Shown here one piece after another: positions 17,901 through 25,982 of a stretch of DNA of 64,000 bases. Source of the DNA: an uncultured bacterium (GTDB taxonomy: Bacteria; Bacillota; Clostridia; Lachnospirales; Lachnospiraceae); the NCBI GenBank assembly GCA_947647735.1, contig CANSLJ010000017.1, positions 1 through 64,000 on the forward strand, read 5' to 3'. Position numbers and translations under genes: made by a program. The notes beneath the pieces are model-generated. The model searched no databases and was not told where the DNA came from. It saw only the letters and a program-made list of their open reading frames with translations. Each line of letters begins with the position of its first letter. Position 1 is the first letter of the stretch.

Positions 17901-18428
17901 CTGCAGTTCCAGAAAATAGTTTCCCTTGCCGAAACACTCTTCATACTTCAGCGCCGCCTTCTCCGCCTCCTCTATCAACCCCTTCTCAATATAGCGGGGC
18001 ACTTCCCCCGCCAGACAGGCGGAGAGCGCAATGATCCCCTCATGGAACTCGCGCAGCACCTCCATATCCACTCTGGGCTTGTAATAGTACCCTTCCGTGT
18101 AGCCCCGGCTCACGATCTTCATCAGATTTTCGTAACCCTTATTATTTTCCGCCAGCAGTACCAGATGATAATACCGGTCATCCCCGCCGGTCACCTCCCG
18201 GTCAAATCTGGAGTTCGGCGCCACATACACTTCACAGCCCAGCACCGGATTGATCCCCTCCTCCTTGCAGGCGCGGTAAAAATCAATGACACCGTACATG
18301 GCGCCATGATCCGTGATCGCCGCGGAATCCATGCCCAGCTCTTTCACACGCTTCACATATTCTTTTATCTTATTGGAGCCGTCCAGCAGGCTGTACTCCG
18401 TATGGACATGCAGATGGGTAAATGCCAT
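14982..18428 (-). CDS. dnaE: DNA polymerase III subunit alpha (DnaE type)
   Basis: This is a C-family replicative polymerase. The 1148-residue protein begins MAFTHLHVHTEYSLLDGSNK, the PHP domain with intact metal-ligand motifs. The polymerase core has the catalytic PDIDVDFGDEGRQDVIDYV motif (about residues 390-408) and GPGRGSAAGSIVSYCL; a helix-hairpin-helix region and an OB-fold (VMVGGMIADKTIKYTKDKKVMAF, about 975-1000) follow. The start at ATG 18428 has GAGG eight bases upstream. DnaE without a 3'-5' exonuclease domain is expected in a Firmicute that would also carry PolC. metK is just upstream on the same strand (stop at 18493). Confidence 0.96.
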   Translation of the reverse strand: MAFTHLHVHTEYSLLDGSNKIKEYVKRVKELGMDSAAITDHGAMYGVIDFYRACKEEGINPVLGCEVYVAPNSRFDREVTGGDDRYYHLVLLAENNKGYENLMKIVSRGYTEGYYYKPRVDMEVLREFHEGIIALSACLAGEVPRYIEKGLIEEAEKAALKYEECFGKGNYFLELQDHGIPAQSTVNTALIGMSRKLDIPLVCTNDVHYTYAEDVEPHDILLCIQTGKKLSDENRMRYEGGQYYVKSEEEMKGLFPYAWEAVENTQRIADRCHVEIEFGVTKLPKYEVPEGFDSWTYLKYLCEKGMKERYPEGGEGLDERLSYELGVIREMGYVDYFLIVWDYINYAREHDIPVGPGRGSAAGSIVSYCLRITDIDPIRYGLLFERFLNPERVSMPDIDVDFGDEGRQDVIDYVRDKYGDDRVVQIVTFGTMAAKAVIRDVGRVMELPYAYVDSIAKMIPRELNITIDRALSINSEFKQLYESDEQVKRLIDMCRRLEGLPRNMSMHAAGVVICKEPAEDFVPLARAQDGSIVTQFTMTTIEELGLLKMDFLGLRNLGVIQNACRMIGKETGSEPDMDHLGFDDEKVYAAIGTGKTEGVFQLESGGMRNFMKELKPQNFEDIIAGISLFRPGPMDFIPKYIKGKNSGEEVTYSCPELKPILAPTYGCIVYQEQVMQIVRDLGGYTLGRSDLVRRAMSKKKQYVMEQERKNFIYGNEEEQVPGCVARGISEQVAKQIYEDMTDFAKYAFNKSHAACYAVVAYQTAWLKYYYPVEFMAALLTSVIDNAGKVAEYILVCRNMGIQILSPDINEGEAGFSVSNGCIRYALTAIRSVGRPVIDALVKERKERGPYTNIKDFITRMTGEVNKKAMENFIKAGAFDSLGGTRKQFMCVYVQIMEGIQHDKKNNMAGQMSLFDLVGEEQKEEFDVKLPDVGEYPKELMLSFEKEVLGIYVSGHPLEEYQDIWEKHITAKTAEFYLEEESGEVSVQDGSKVMVGGMIADKTIKYTKDKKVMAFIKLEDLVGSVEVIVFPKSYEKYSDRLKEDEKIFIYGRVSAEEDKDAKLICEKIEGFDEIPKKLWLKFTDMDAYQEKQRQVEELLDASEGPDQVIYYIEATKQMRKLPANKNVRADQRLLGALEEVLEKENVKVR

Positions 18429-18492
18429 GAGTTTTTCCTCTATCTTTCGCATAAAATCAGGGGAGCGGACCGAAGTCTGCTCCCCTACTATT

Positions 18493-19692
18493 CTACAGGT
18501 ATTTTTTCAGATTTTCAACCTTATCTAACTTCTCCCACGGAAGATCCAGATCATTTCTTCCAAAATGTCCGTAAGCCGCCGTCTGCTTGTAGATCGGACG
18601 TCTCAGATTCAGCATCTGAATGATTCCCGCAGGCCTCAGATCAAAGTTTTCACGGATGATCTCCACCAGCTTTTCATCGGAAACCTTTCCTGTTCCGTCT
18701 GTATCCACCATGACAGATGTGGGCTGTGCCACACCGATAGCATAGGAAAGCTGGATCTCGCATCTGTCTGCAAGGCCCGCCGCCACGATGTTCTTCGCCA
18801 CATATCTCGCCGCGTAAGCCGCGGAACGGTCAACCTTCGTGCAGTCCTTGCCGGAGAAGGCGCCGCCGCCGTGCCGCGCATATCCGCCGTAGGTATCCAC
18901 GATGATCTTACGCCCTGTCAGGCCTGCGTCCCCGTGAGGGCCGCCGATCACGAAACGTCCTGTGGGATTGATGAAGAACTTTGTATTCTCATCGATCATC
19001 TCTGCCGGAAGCACCGGATCAAATACGTACTTTTTGATATCCTCATGGATCTGCTCCTGCGTCACATCCGCATCATGCTGGGTGGAAAGCACGACCGCTT
19101 CCAGTCTTACCGGTTTTCCTGCCTCGTCATATTCCACGGAAACCTGGCTCTTGCCGTCCGGCCTTAAGTATTTCAGTGTACCGTCCTTACGCACCTTGGT
19201 AAGCTGTTTTACCAGTTTATGCGCAAGATCGATAGGATAGGGCATGAAATCATCTGTCTCGTTGGTTGCATAACCGAACATCATGCCCTGATCGCCTGCG
19301 CCGATCGCCTCCAGCTCCTCATCGCTCATCTTCTTTTCCGCTTCCGCCTTCTTTGCCTCCAGCGCCTTATCCACGCCCATGGCAATATCGGAAGACTGCT
19401 CGTCAATAGCCACAAGCACAGCACAGGTATTGGCGTCAAAGCCGTAATCGGACTTGTCATAGCCGATCTCCCTCACCGTCTCACGGACTACCTTCTGCAT
19501 ATCCACATATGCCTTCGTGGTGATCTCACCTGTCACCAGTACAAATCCTGTACATGCCGCCGTCTCACATGCCACACGGCTCATCGGATCCTGCTCCATG
19601 CAGGCATCCAGGATCGCGTCGGAGATCGCGTCACAGACTTTGTCGGGATGTCCCTCTGTCACGGATTCCGATGTAAACAATCTTTTTTCCAT
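18493..19692 (-). CDS. metK: S-adenosylmethionine synthetase
   Basis: The enzyme makes SAM from methionine and ATP. The 399-residue length fits. Motifs are [19 protein letters not shown] (ATP site, residues 14-32), [15 protein letters not shown] (near 118) and the signature [19 protein letters not shown] (near 270). The start at ATG 19692 has AGGAGG eight bases upstream; the 29-codon open extension lacks an SD and overlaps the leader. Expression is under a SAM-I riboswitch (19805-19950), so the gene is shut off when SAM is abundant. Between the riboswitch terminator and the RBS lies an extra strong hairpin (19750-19804). Confidence 0.97.
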   Translation of the reverse strand: MEKRLFTSESVTEGHPDKVCDAISDAILDACMEQDPMSRVACETAACTGFVLVTGEITTKAYVDMQKVVRETVREIGYDKSDYGFDANTCAVLVAIDEQSSDIAMGVDKALEAKKAEAEKKMSDEELEAIGAGDQGMMFGYATNETDDFMPYPIDLAHKLVKQLTKVRKDGTLKYLRPDGKSQVSVEYDEAGKPVRLEAVVLSTQHDADVTQEQIHEDIKKYVFDPVLPAEMIDENTKFFINPTGRFVIGGPHGDAGLTGRKIIVDTYGGYARHGGGAFSGKDCTKVDRSAAYAARYVAKNIVAAGLADRCEIQLSYAIGVAQPTSVMVDTDGTGKVSDEKLVEIIRENFDLRPAGIIQMLNLRRPIYKQTAAYGHFGRNDLDLPWEKLDKVENLKKYL

Positions 19693-19749
19693 CTTTCTTT
19701 CCTCCTCTGCATTATTAGAATAATTCAAATTTTCATACAATCTCTGCTC

Positions 19750-19804
19750 ATGCGCGCCCATGCGTCGCCTTGGCGACATATTTCCACTACATGGAGCTGC
19801 GCAT
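19750..19804 (-). repeat. Nested palindrome in the metK leader, between riboswitch and RBS
   Basis: Reading outside in: ATGCGC (19750-19755) with GCGCAT (19799-19804), CCATG with CATGG, and GTCGCC-TT-GGCGAC (19764-19777). It starts directly after the riboswitch terminator T-run and ends 57 bases before the metK start codon. It has no T-run of its own. It may be an insulating or stabilising hairpin, or a small repetitive element inserted in the leader. Confidence 0.65.
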
Positions 19805-19950
19805 AAAAAAACCGCTTCGACAATGAAGCGGACCTAAGTATTCACTCAAATCCTCTTATTGTTCGATGATTCGCTCAGGTTGGCACCTTCCGTCTCCGGG
19901 GTTGCCGTGGCTTCACAGGTCCTATGTACCTCCACCACTCTGAATAAGAG
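19805..19950 (-). promoter_or_regulatory. SAM-I (S-box) riboswitch with terminator, controlling metK
   Basis: On the minus strand P1 is formed by CTCTTATT (from 19950) and AATAAGAG (about 19853-19860). The core has the hallmark GAAGCCACGGCAACC and AAGGTGCCAACCTGAGCGA blocks of S-box RNAs. It is followed by an intrinsic terminator CCGCTTC-ATTGTC-GAAGCGG plus seven T residues (19805-19831). SAM binding stabilises the aptamer and lets the terminator form, lowering metK expression. Confidence 0.93.
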
Positions 19951-20149
19951 AGATTCTGTATGAAATTTCTATAAAGCTAAGATACCACTAACAACAGGTG
20001 TTGTCAATGGGAAAAAATCAATCCTCTCCATATTCCTCTCTCTGTTCCTTAAAAGAAACAATCCCCTCCATTTCCGCCTCTTTTCTCCCTCAAAATTTTA
20101 TGCTATACTTAACACAAGTTTACTTTATATCGAGAAAGGGGGACGTTCC

Positions 20150-21541
20150 ATGAAAAAGCTTAAAGTCGAAGAGCTGATTCCCGGAATGATCACAGCCGAA
20201 GATATCTACAATTATAATGACCAGCTCATTCTCCCAAAAGGACTTGTTCTGAACGAAAAAGCGATCTCCAAGCTGCAGTTTTATGCGATTTATCAGGTTC
20301 GCATAGAAGATGAAATAGCAAATACGGATAAACCGGAGGAAATTCCCTCCGAGAGCATTGCGGAACTTGAGGAAGTACCGGTGGAAATTCCGGCGGAAAG
20401 CATTCTGGTTCCGGAAGCGCTGCCCGTAAATATTCCTGTGGAAAGCATAGCCGTACCGGAACCGGAACCGGTGGAGATTCCGGTGGAAAGTATTACCGGC
20501 ATGGAATCAGCACCGGTGGATATCCCTGCTGAGATTCCTTCCGGCGAGGCGGCGGAACCGGAAAAACCCAAAGTAAAACCTGCTCCTAGATTTGAGCCGA
20601 TCAAGGTTGCTCCCGCATCTGCCATGCCCGAAAGAAAGGGCGGTTTTTCCCTTCCTACGGTTTCCTATCAGGATAAGATGAAATCCAGTCAGGATTTTCA
20701 GGAGTTTAAACAGGCCTTTGACGGAGAAGTTGAAGATTTTAAAGTAAAGATCAATGAAGTGGTTCTGAAAAATGCGCCTCTGGATGTAAACATCCTCTTA
20801 GATGACGCCTTGAACCTCGTTTCCCAGGGAAAGCAGAGTTCTTTCAGTATTTTTGATATGCTCCACTCCATACGTGAGAGCGATGACGCCACTTACACGC
20901 ACTGCATTAATGTAGGATTGTTCTGCAATGTTTTTGCCGGCTGGCTGAAACTCTCTGAGGAGGATATAAAGCTTGCCACGCTCTGCGGGCTTCTGCATGA
21001 TGTGGGAAAGCTGAAGGTACCGGAAGGGTTACTGAAAAAAAACGGCCACTATACAGAGGATGAGAAGGCCGCCATCAAAGCTCATACCCGGGAGGGTTAC
21101 CTTCTTGTAAAAAATCTGGATATTGACAGCCATATCAAAAATGCGATCCTTACCCACCATGAGCGCTGCGACGGAAGCGGCTATCCCTTCGGGCTTTCCG
21201 GTTTCCGGATCGACCCTTTTGCCAAGATGGTTGCCATTGCCGATGTATATGATGCCATGACCTCCAAACGCACTTATCGTAACGCCATGTCACCGATCCA
21301 GGCTATCGAGGTGATGCAGCAGGAAGGGCTTCAGAAATACGACGTCCGCTTTATCATGATCTTTCTGGAAAACGTTATGAATACCTTTATCGGCAACCGG
21401 GTGCTGTTAAGCACCGGCGAGAAGGGCGATATCATCTTTATAAACAAGGACAATATCACCCGCCCCACGATCAAATGTCAGGGACATTTCATAGATTTGG
21501 ATAAGGAGAAGGACATACAGATCGTTTCCATGTTATCATAA
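20150..21541 (+). CDS. HD-GYP domain protein with N-terminal DUF3391-like domain and 15-residue repeats
   Basis: Likely a cyclic-di-nucleotide phosphodiesterase. The 463-residue protein has an N-terminal DUF3391-like domain (1-60, MKKLKVEELIPGMITAEDIY), then five tandem 15-residue units of the form VEIPVESI-N6-P (residues 63-137), and a Pro/Lys linker. The HD-GYP domain (about 225-420) has an intact HD pair (LLHDVGKLKVP, H283-D284) and HHERCDGSGYP (336-346). It has no membrane segment or receiver domain, so the input may be the N-terminal domain. The RBS GGGGG lies before the ATG, and a TATACT at about 20114 is a likely -10. It is monocistronic. Confidence 0.9.
   Translation: MKKLKVEELIPGMITAEDIYNYNDQLILPKGLVLNEKAISKLQFYAIYQVRIEDEIANTDKPEEIPSESIAELEEVPVEIPAESILVPEALPVNIPVESIAVPEPEPVEIPVESITGMESAPVDIPAEIPSGEAAEPEKPKVKPAPRFEPIKVAPASAMPERKGGFSLPTVSYQDKMKSSQDFQEFKQAFDGEVEDFKVKINEVVLKNAPLDVNILLDDALNLVSQGKQSSFSIFDMLHSIRESDDATYTHCINVGLFCNVFAGWLKLSEEDIKLATLCGLLHDVGKLKVPEGLLKKNGHYTEDEKAAIKAHTREGYLLVKNLDIDSHIKNAILTHHERCDGSGYPFGLSGFRIDPFAKMVAIADVYDAMTSKRTYRNAMSPIQAIEVMQQEGLQKYDVRFIMIFLENVMNTFIGNRVLLSTGEKGDIIFINKDNITRPTIKCQGHFIDLDKEKDIQIVSMLS
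20336..20560 (+). repeat. Five in-frame 45-bp repeats inside the HD-GYP gene
   Basis: Residues 63-77, 78-92, 93-107, 108-122 and 123-137 each follow the pattern [VE]-x-I-P-x-E-S-I-x-x-x-x-x-x-P, with no length variation except for the decayed last unit. The acidic, proline-rich units probably form an extended linker between the input domain and the HD-GYP domain. Such coding repeats can change copy number between strains. Confidence 0.8.
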
Positions 21542-21545
21542 AATA

Positions 21546-21587
21546 GCGAGCTCCGCTCGCATTGCGAGATTTGCTTCGCAAACTCGT
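21546..21587. repeat. Pair of short hairpins after the HD-GYP gene
   Basis: GCGAGC-TCC-GCTCGC (21546-21560) is followed by CGAG-A-TTTGC-TTC-GCAAA-CTCG (about 21566-21585). No T-run follows; the true terminator is further on at 21616-21650. It resembles a short palindromic intergenic repeat, but no second copy was seen here. Confidence 0.5.
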
Positions 21588-21615
21588 AAATTCCAGAACT
21601 CTTTCCTATAGAATA

Positions 21616-21650
21616 AAAGAGCCGCAGGCACTGCCTGCGGCTTTCTTCTT
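21616..21650. terminator. Bidirectional terminator between HD-GYP gene and murA
   Basis: GCCGCAGGCA-C-TGCCTGCGGC, preceded by AAAAGA and followed by TTTCTTCTTT. It serves the plus-strand HD-GYP gene and the minus-strand murA, which end on either side. Confidence 0.85.
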
Positions 21651-21658
21651 TATCCAAT

Positions 21659-22951
21659 TTATCCGATCTTCAATTTAAACTTCTGCAGTTCCCTCTCGGA
21701 ATCCACCCGCTCTATCACTGCTCCCAGGCTCTGCAGTTTTATATGAAAGTCCTCATAACCTCTCTCGATATATTTTATATCATCCACGGTAGTAATGCCT
21801 TCCGCCGAGAGTCCCGCGATCACAAGCGCCGCTCCGGCGCGCAGGTCGGGTGCCGTAATGCTGGCTCCGGTATATTTCTCCACACCGTTGATAAAGGCGG
21901 TATTGCCCTCCACTTTGATATCGCCGCCCATACGGGTCATTTCATCCACATATTTAAAACGGTTCTCAAAGATGCTCTCCGTCACGATACTGGCGCCTCT
22001 TGCCAGTGCCAGTGTCACCACCATCTGGGGCTGCATATCCGTAGGAAAACCAGGGTAGGGAAGCGTCTTCACCTGCGTGTGCGTCAGGGGCTTGCTCGCC
22101 ACCACCCGCACCGCATCATCGGATTCCTCGATCTCGCAGCCGATCTCCGCCAGCTTCGCACTGATGGATTCCAGATGCTTCGGGATCACGTTTTTCACCG
22201 TGATATCGCCCTTGGTGATCGCAGCCGCAAACATAAAGGTTCCCGCCTCGATCTGATCCGGAATGATCGTATATTCCGTACCGTGAAGCCTTCCTGTGCC
22301 CTTGATACGGATCACATCCGTGCCGGCACCCTTGATATTGGCACCCATGCTGTTTAGGAAGTTCGCCACATCCACGACGTGGGGTTCCTTCGCGGCATTC
22401 TCGATGATCGTCTGCCCTTCCGCCATCACCGCCGACATCATCACATTGATGGTAGCCCCCACGGAAACCACATCCATATAAATATGGCTTCCCGAAAGCT
22501 TTTCCGCCTCGGTGATGATCAGTCCGTGTTCAATTTTCACATCAGCGCCCAGCGCTTTCCAGCCCTTGATATGCTGATCGATCGGCCTGCTGCCGATATT
22601 ACAGCCGCCCGGCAGAGCCACTCTGGCGCTCTTATATTTTCCAAGCAGCGCTCCTATCAGATAATAGGACGCCCTGATCTTCTTTACATAGTCATCCGCG
22701 ATCACAAGATTGCTGATCCTGGAACCGTTTATCTTTACGGTATGTCTGTCAACTCTTTCTACAATAGCTCCGATGCTTTCTATCGCCTGCAGCAGAATAT
22801 TCGTATCCCGCACATCAGGCATATTCTCTATCAAAACGGTCTCATCCGCCATGGTCGCCGCAGCAAGGATCGCAAGCGCGGCATTCTTTGCGCCGCCGAT
22901 CTCCACCTCGCCTACCAGGGGATTTCCACCTTTAATCACATATTGTTCCAT
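21659..22951 (-). CDS. murA: UDP-N-acetylglucosamine 1-carboxyvinyltransferase
   Basis: The first committed step of peptidoglycan synthesis: transfer of enolpyruvate from PEP to UDP-GlcNAc. The 430-residue protein shows GGAKNAALAILAA (residues 19-31), with the substrate-binding Lys-Asn pair, and the active-site loop LPGGCNIGSRPIDQHIK with the cysteine attacked by fosfomycin (near residue 118). Firmicutes often carry two paralogues (MurA and MurZ); which one this is cannot be decided here. The RBS AGAGG precedes the ATG. It is followed (upstream on the chromosome) by another wall gene, the M23 peptidase. Confidence 0.96.
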   Translation of the reverse strand: MEQYVIKGGNPLVGEVEIGGAKNAALAILAAATMADETVLIENMPDVRDTNILLQAIESIGAIVERVDRHTVKINGSRISNLVIADDYVKKIRASYYLIGALLGKYKSARVALPGGCNIGSRPIDQHIKGWKALGADVKIEHGLIITEAEKLSGSHIYMDVVSVGATINVMMSAVMAEGQTIIENAAKEPHVVDVANFLNSMGANIKGAGTDVIRIKGTGRLHGTEYTIIPDQIEAGTFMFAAAITKGDITVKNVIPKHLESISAKLAEIGCEIEESDDAVRVVASKPLTHTQVKTLPYPGFPTDMQPQMVVTLALARGASIVTESIFENRFKYVDEMTRMGGDIKVEGNTAFINGVEKYTGASITAPDLRAGAALVIAGLSAEGITTVDDIKYIERGYEDFHIKLQSLGAVIERVDSERELQKFKLKIG

Positions 22952-23070
22952 AAACTGACCTCTGATCTATTTTCACATCTTTGACTAGTTTACCACTTTT
23001 ATCCCGATTTGTAAACTTTTACGCGAAATTTACTTTTCCACCGGAATCTCATCATTTTTGTGCACTTTTT

Positions 23071-24666
23071 TTAATTCAGGTAATTCAGCGGATTCACAGC
23101 GCTTCCGTTGATACGGATCTCAAAATGCACATGAGGTCCTGTACTGTTGCCGGTATTCCCCGAAAGAGCGATCTTCTGCCCCTGAGAAACACTCTGTCCT
23201 GCGGATACCAGCACCTTGCTTAAATGTCCGTACCTCGTTTCTCTTCCGTCCGGATGCTGGATATAAACGACATAGCCGTAACCGCTGCCCCAGCCCGCTT
23301 TCGTCACGACACCGCCGCAGGAAGCCATAACAGCCGTACCTGTGGGCGTTGCCCAGTCTATCCCCTTATGGTTCGTGCTGGCGCCTCTCTTCGGTGCTTT
23401 ACGTCCGCCGAATCCGGAAGACAGACGTCCGCCTGAGATCGGCTTGATATAGGTGGGCGGGATCTTTGTGCCTCTTTCTACAACTTTCGCCACCGCCTCC
23501 ATATCCACTTCTTCTTTGATGATCTCCGTATCTGTCACGCTGTCATTCCGGTAAGAGACAAGGGCCACAACCCTTCTGTGCCCCGCGGAAGGCTGCTGCC
23601 TTGTCACCTGCTCTGTCGTATACCAGTCATCGTTATCCACATAAATGACATCTGCGTCATAATCTTCCTCATAGTACAACTCTTCCTGACGTACCACGGA
23701 AAGCTCCGGCTCCGGTACGGAGATGATCAGCTCATCCCCCGCCCTGATCACGGAATTTTCGTTCTCCAGCGTCCCGTTCATCGCCACCACGTCCTCAATG
23801 GACATGTTATGCTCTTCTGCGATCTCTCCCAGCGTATCACCGGGTACCACTTCATATATTTTATTCGTCTCCTGATCTTTTGTTACCTCTTCAATGGCAG
23901 TTTCCAGGCTGGAAAGATGGCTCTTTGGCATATACGACTCCACTATCTCCACTGTGTCCCCGAAGTTCATATGGATCAGCCCGCGGTTATACTCGGACAG
24001 ATCTTTCTCCTCCTCGATCTCCACCGCTTCCGCCGCCTCCTGAAAGACAGCAAAGATCCCGGAGCTCAAAAGGCTGGACGCATCCGCCCTGGCCCTTTCC
24101 TCCTGATTTTCTTCTTCCTTCGCCTCTATCTCGCTGTAGACCCTCGTGGTCAGCACGTTCAGTTCCCGGTCCGCATCCTGTACCATCTCCACGCCGTAGC
24201 TGTCCGTAGAGTCATATTTATTCACAGCCGCCTGCAAAACCTGCTGCACCTCATCCATGCTGGCAAGATTTACCGTAAAATTATTGATCTTCACAGTATA
24301 AGCCTGCTGCATCGTCTCTTCCCGGCTGTTTTTCATAACGCCTTTCATCTGCTCTACGATATCTTCTTCCTTACTGATCTCCCCGAACAGGACTTCCCTT
24401 CCCTCCAGGGAAAGTTCCGTCTTCATAAACACAAGCTCGTCGCTCTCTTCCGACACCACATACCTTGCCTTTGTCATGCAGCTTTCCGCCGCACCGATAT
24501 CCGCCACCTGTCCCACCAGCGCGCCGTTTAAATACACATCGAACATATTGTCCCCGGTATGCTCAAAGAACCGGATGCTCGGGAGCGCAAGAGCTCCGAA
24601 AAAAAGCATCAGGGCCGATGTCTTAAAATAAGTATATTTTGCTTTTCTGATCACATTAATTTTCAT
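23071..24666 (-). CDS. Membrane-anchored M23 metallopeptidase with LysM and G5-like regions
   Basis: A probable peptidoglycan endopeptidase. From the ATG at 24666 the 531-residue protein has one N-terminal transmembrane or signal helix (about 15-32, SALMLFFGALALPSIRFF) and a long acidic region. A LysM domain (YEVVPGDTLGEIAEEHNMS, about 275-320), a G5-like stretch ending GTKIPPTYIKPISGG (about 400-430) and a C-terminal M23 domain follow. The zinc ligands are intact: NHKGIDW and HVHFEIR. A start 15 codons further up (24711) would put the WalR-type box 24687-24703 inside the gene and has no SD, so 24666 is preferred, though its own SD is weak. It probably belongs to the wall-stress regulon. Confidence 0.9.
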   Translation of the reverse strand: MKINVIRKAKYTYFKTSALMLFFGALALPSIRFFEHTGDNMFDVYLNGALVGQVADIGAAESCMTKARYVVSEESDELVFMKTELSLEGREVLFGEISKEEDIVEQMKGVMKNSREETMQQAYTVKINNFTVNLASMDEVQQVLQAAVNKYDSTDSYGVEMVQDADRELNVLTTRVYSEIEAKEEENQEERARADASSLLSSGIFAVFQEAAEAVEIEEEKDLSEYNRGLIHMNFGDTVEIVESYMPKSHLSSLETAIEEVTKDQETNKIYEVVPGDTLGEIAEEHNMSIEDVVAMNGTLENENSVIRAGDELIISVPEPELSVVRQEELYYEEDYDADVIYVDNDDWYTTEQVTRQQPSAGHRRVVALVSYRNDSVTDTEIIKEEVDMEAVAKVVERGTKIPPTYIKPISGGRLSSGFGGRKAPKRGASTNHKGIDWATPTGTAVMASCGGVVTKAGWGSGYGYVVYIQHPDGRETRYGHLSKVLVSAGQSVSQGQKIALSGNTGNSTGPHVHFEIRINGSAVNPLNYLN

Positions 24667-24686
24667 ATTTTCACTCTGTCTCATTC

Positions 24687-24703
24687 GTAACAATTTTGTA
24701 ACA
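24687..24703 (-). promoter_or_regulatory. WalR-type box upstream of the M23 peptidase
   Basis: On the minus strand TGTTAC-AAAAT-TGTTAC, an exact fit to TGTWAH-N5-TGTWAH, 20 to 37 bases upstream of the preferred start codon. This is the second such site in the window, and both precede wall hydrolases. Its closeness to the start suggests an overlap with the core promoter. Confidence 0.6.
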
Positions 24704-24766
24704 AATTTCATTTTAACAGCATTTATTTCAATTGTAAAGCCGATACTATATTTTTCCCGAAAACTG

Positions 24767-24775
24767 TGCTAGACT
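24767..24775 (+). promoter_or_regulatory. Extended -10 promoter of the Y-family polymerase gene
   Basis: TGC-TAGACT (TG one base before the hexamer at 24770-24775), with no clear -35 box 17 bases upstream. Only six bases separate the hexamer from the ATG at 24782, so the expected transcription start coincides with the start codon. Confidence 0.5.
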
Positions 24776-24781
24776 ATTCCC

Positions 24782-25978
24782 ATGGAACAGACAATTTTTC
24801 ATATTGACGTAAACTCCGCGTTCTTAAGCTGGAGCGCGCTTGAAAAACTAAAGCAGGGGGAGGAAACGGACCTTCGCGCCATCCCCTCGATCATCGGCGG
24901 CGATACCGCGACACGCCACGGCGTCGTGCTCGCAAAATCCATTCCCGCAAAGGCTTTCGGCATCCATACCGGAGAGCCTGTCAGCGATGCCCTGAAAAAG
25001 TGTCCCTTTCTCGTATCCTGTCCTCCTGACCATAGATTGTATTCAGAAAAGAGCCGGCTTCTGATGGCACACCTCTCCGACATCTGTCCCGACATCGAGC
25101 AGGTCAGCGTGGATGAGTGCTATATGGATTTCACATCTGTTTCTTCTCATTATGCAGACCCTGTTTCCGCCGCCCGCCAGATCAAGGACGGCATCCGTGA
25201 AACCTTTGGGTTCACCGTCAACGTCGGCATCTCGGATAAAAAAGTGCTGGCAAAGATGGCATCCGATTTCAGGAAACCTGATCTGGTGCATACGCTGTAC
25301 CGGTCTGAGATCCAAAAGAAGCTGTGGCCGCTCCCGCTCTCCTCTCTCTTTATGTGCGGAAGGTCAAGCGTGGAAACCCTGCATAACTTAGGCCTTATCA
25401 CCATCGGGGATCTGGCACAGGCTGATCCGCAGATCATTACCTCCCATTTGAAAAGCCACGGCAAAACACTCTGGGAATTCGCCAACGGTATCGATGATTC
25501 CCGGGTTATCCCTGTTCCCCCGGAGGCCAAAGGTATCGGTAATTCCACCACCCTTTCTCAGGATGCCCTGACTATGGTGGATATTAGAAAATGTCTGCTC
25601 GGTTTATCCGAATCCGTGGCTACCAGACTACGAAAAGCCCATATGCAGGCATCTATGGTCAGCGTAGAGATCAAATATAATTCTTTTCAGATATCCTCTC
25701 ACCAGGCCACATTACAAACCCCCACCAATGACAGCGGCAATATCTATCAAACCGCCTGTCAGCTTGCCGATGAACTCTGGAATGGGAATCCTGTACGTCT
25801 CCTTGGCATCCGCACTTCCAAGCTCGAAGACGAAAATGCCCCGATGCAACTATCTCTGTTTGACATGACGCAGGAAAAATCTCTTTCCGAAAAACAAAAG
25901 AGCCTCAATGAGGCCCTCGATAAAATTCGTTCTAAATATGGAAAAGACTCTATCGTGCGCGGAACACTGCTTAAATAA
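24782..25978 (+). CDS. Y-family DNA polymerase (DinB/UmuC-type, Pol IV-like)
   Basis: A translesion polymerase. The 398-residue protein opens with IFHIDVNSAFLSWSALE (catalytic Asp in the first strand) and has the palm motif SVDECYMDFTSV (about residues 101-112, catalytic DE). The little-finger region lies in the C-terminal third (LRKAHMQASMVSVEIKY). The first residues match the family N-terminus, so the ATG at 24782 is firm, yet there is no SD before it. With the extended -10 only six bases away the mRNA may be leaderless. No LexA box is visible. It ends four bases from the convergent flavin reductase gene. A C-terminal beta-clamp motif (QLSLFDM) is present near residue 360. Confidence 0.93.
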   Translation: MEQTIFHIDVNSAFLSWSALEKLKQGEETDLRAIPSIIGGDTATRHGVVLAKSIPAKAFGIHTGEPVSDALKKCPFLVSCPPDHRLYSEKSRLLMAHLSDICPDIEQVSVDECYMDFTSVSSHYADPVSAARQIKDGIRETFGFTVNVGISDKKVLAKMASDFRKPDLVHTLYRSEIQKKLWPLPLSSLFMCGRSSVETLHNLGLITIGDLAQADPQIITSHLKSHGKTLWEFANGIDDSRVIPVPPEAKGIGNSTTLSQDALTMVDIRKCLLGLSESVATRLRKAHMQASMVSVEIKYNSFQISSHQATLQTPTNDSGNIYQTACQLADELWNGNPVRLLGIRTSKLEDENAPMQLSLFDMTQEKSLSEKQKSLNEALDKIRSKYGKDSIVRGTLLK

Positions 25979-25982
25979 GCCA

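Noticed and set aside
16692..18623. 643-codon open frame on the plus strand
   Set aside because: It lies antisense to dnaE, whose motifs are unmistakable. The His/Ile-rich composition is what the complement of a GC-biased gene gives, and it has no SD.
21631..21652. Third copy of the GCAGTGC/GCACTGC element
   Set aside because: GGCACTGC occurs here only by chance inside a terminator stem; none of the other boxes is present.
24730..24782. LexA box at the Y-family polymerase gene
   Set aside because: I looked for CGAAC-N4-GTTCG-type sites and found only CCCGAAAACTGTGC, which lacks the second half.
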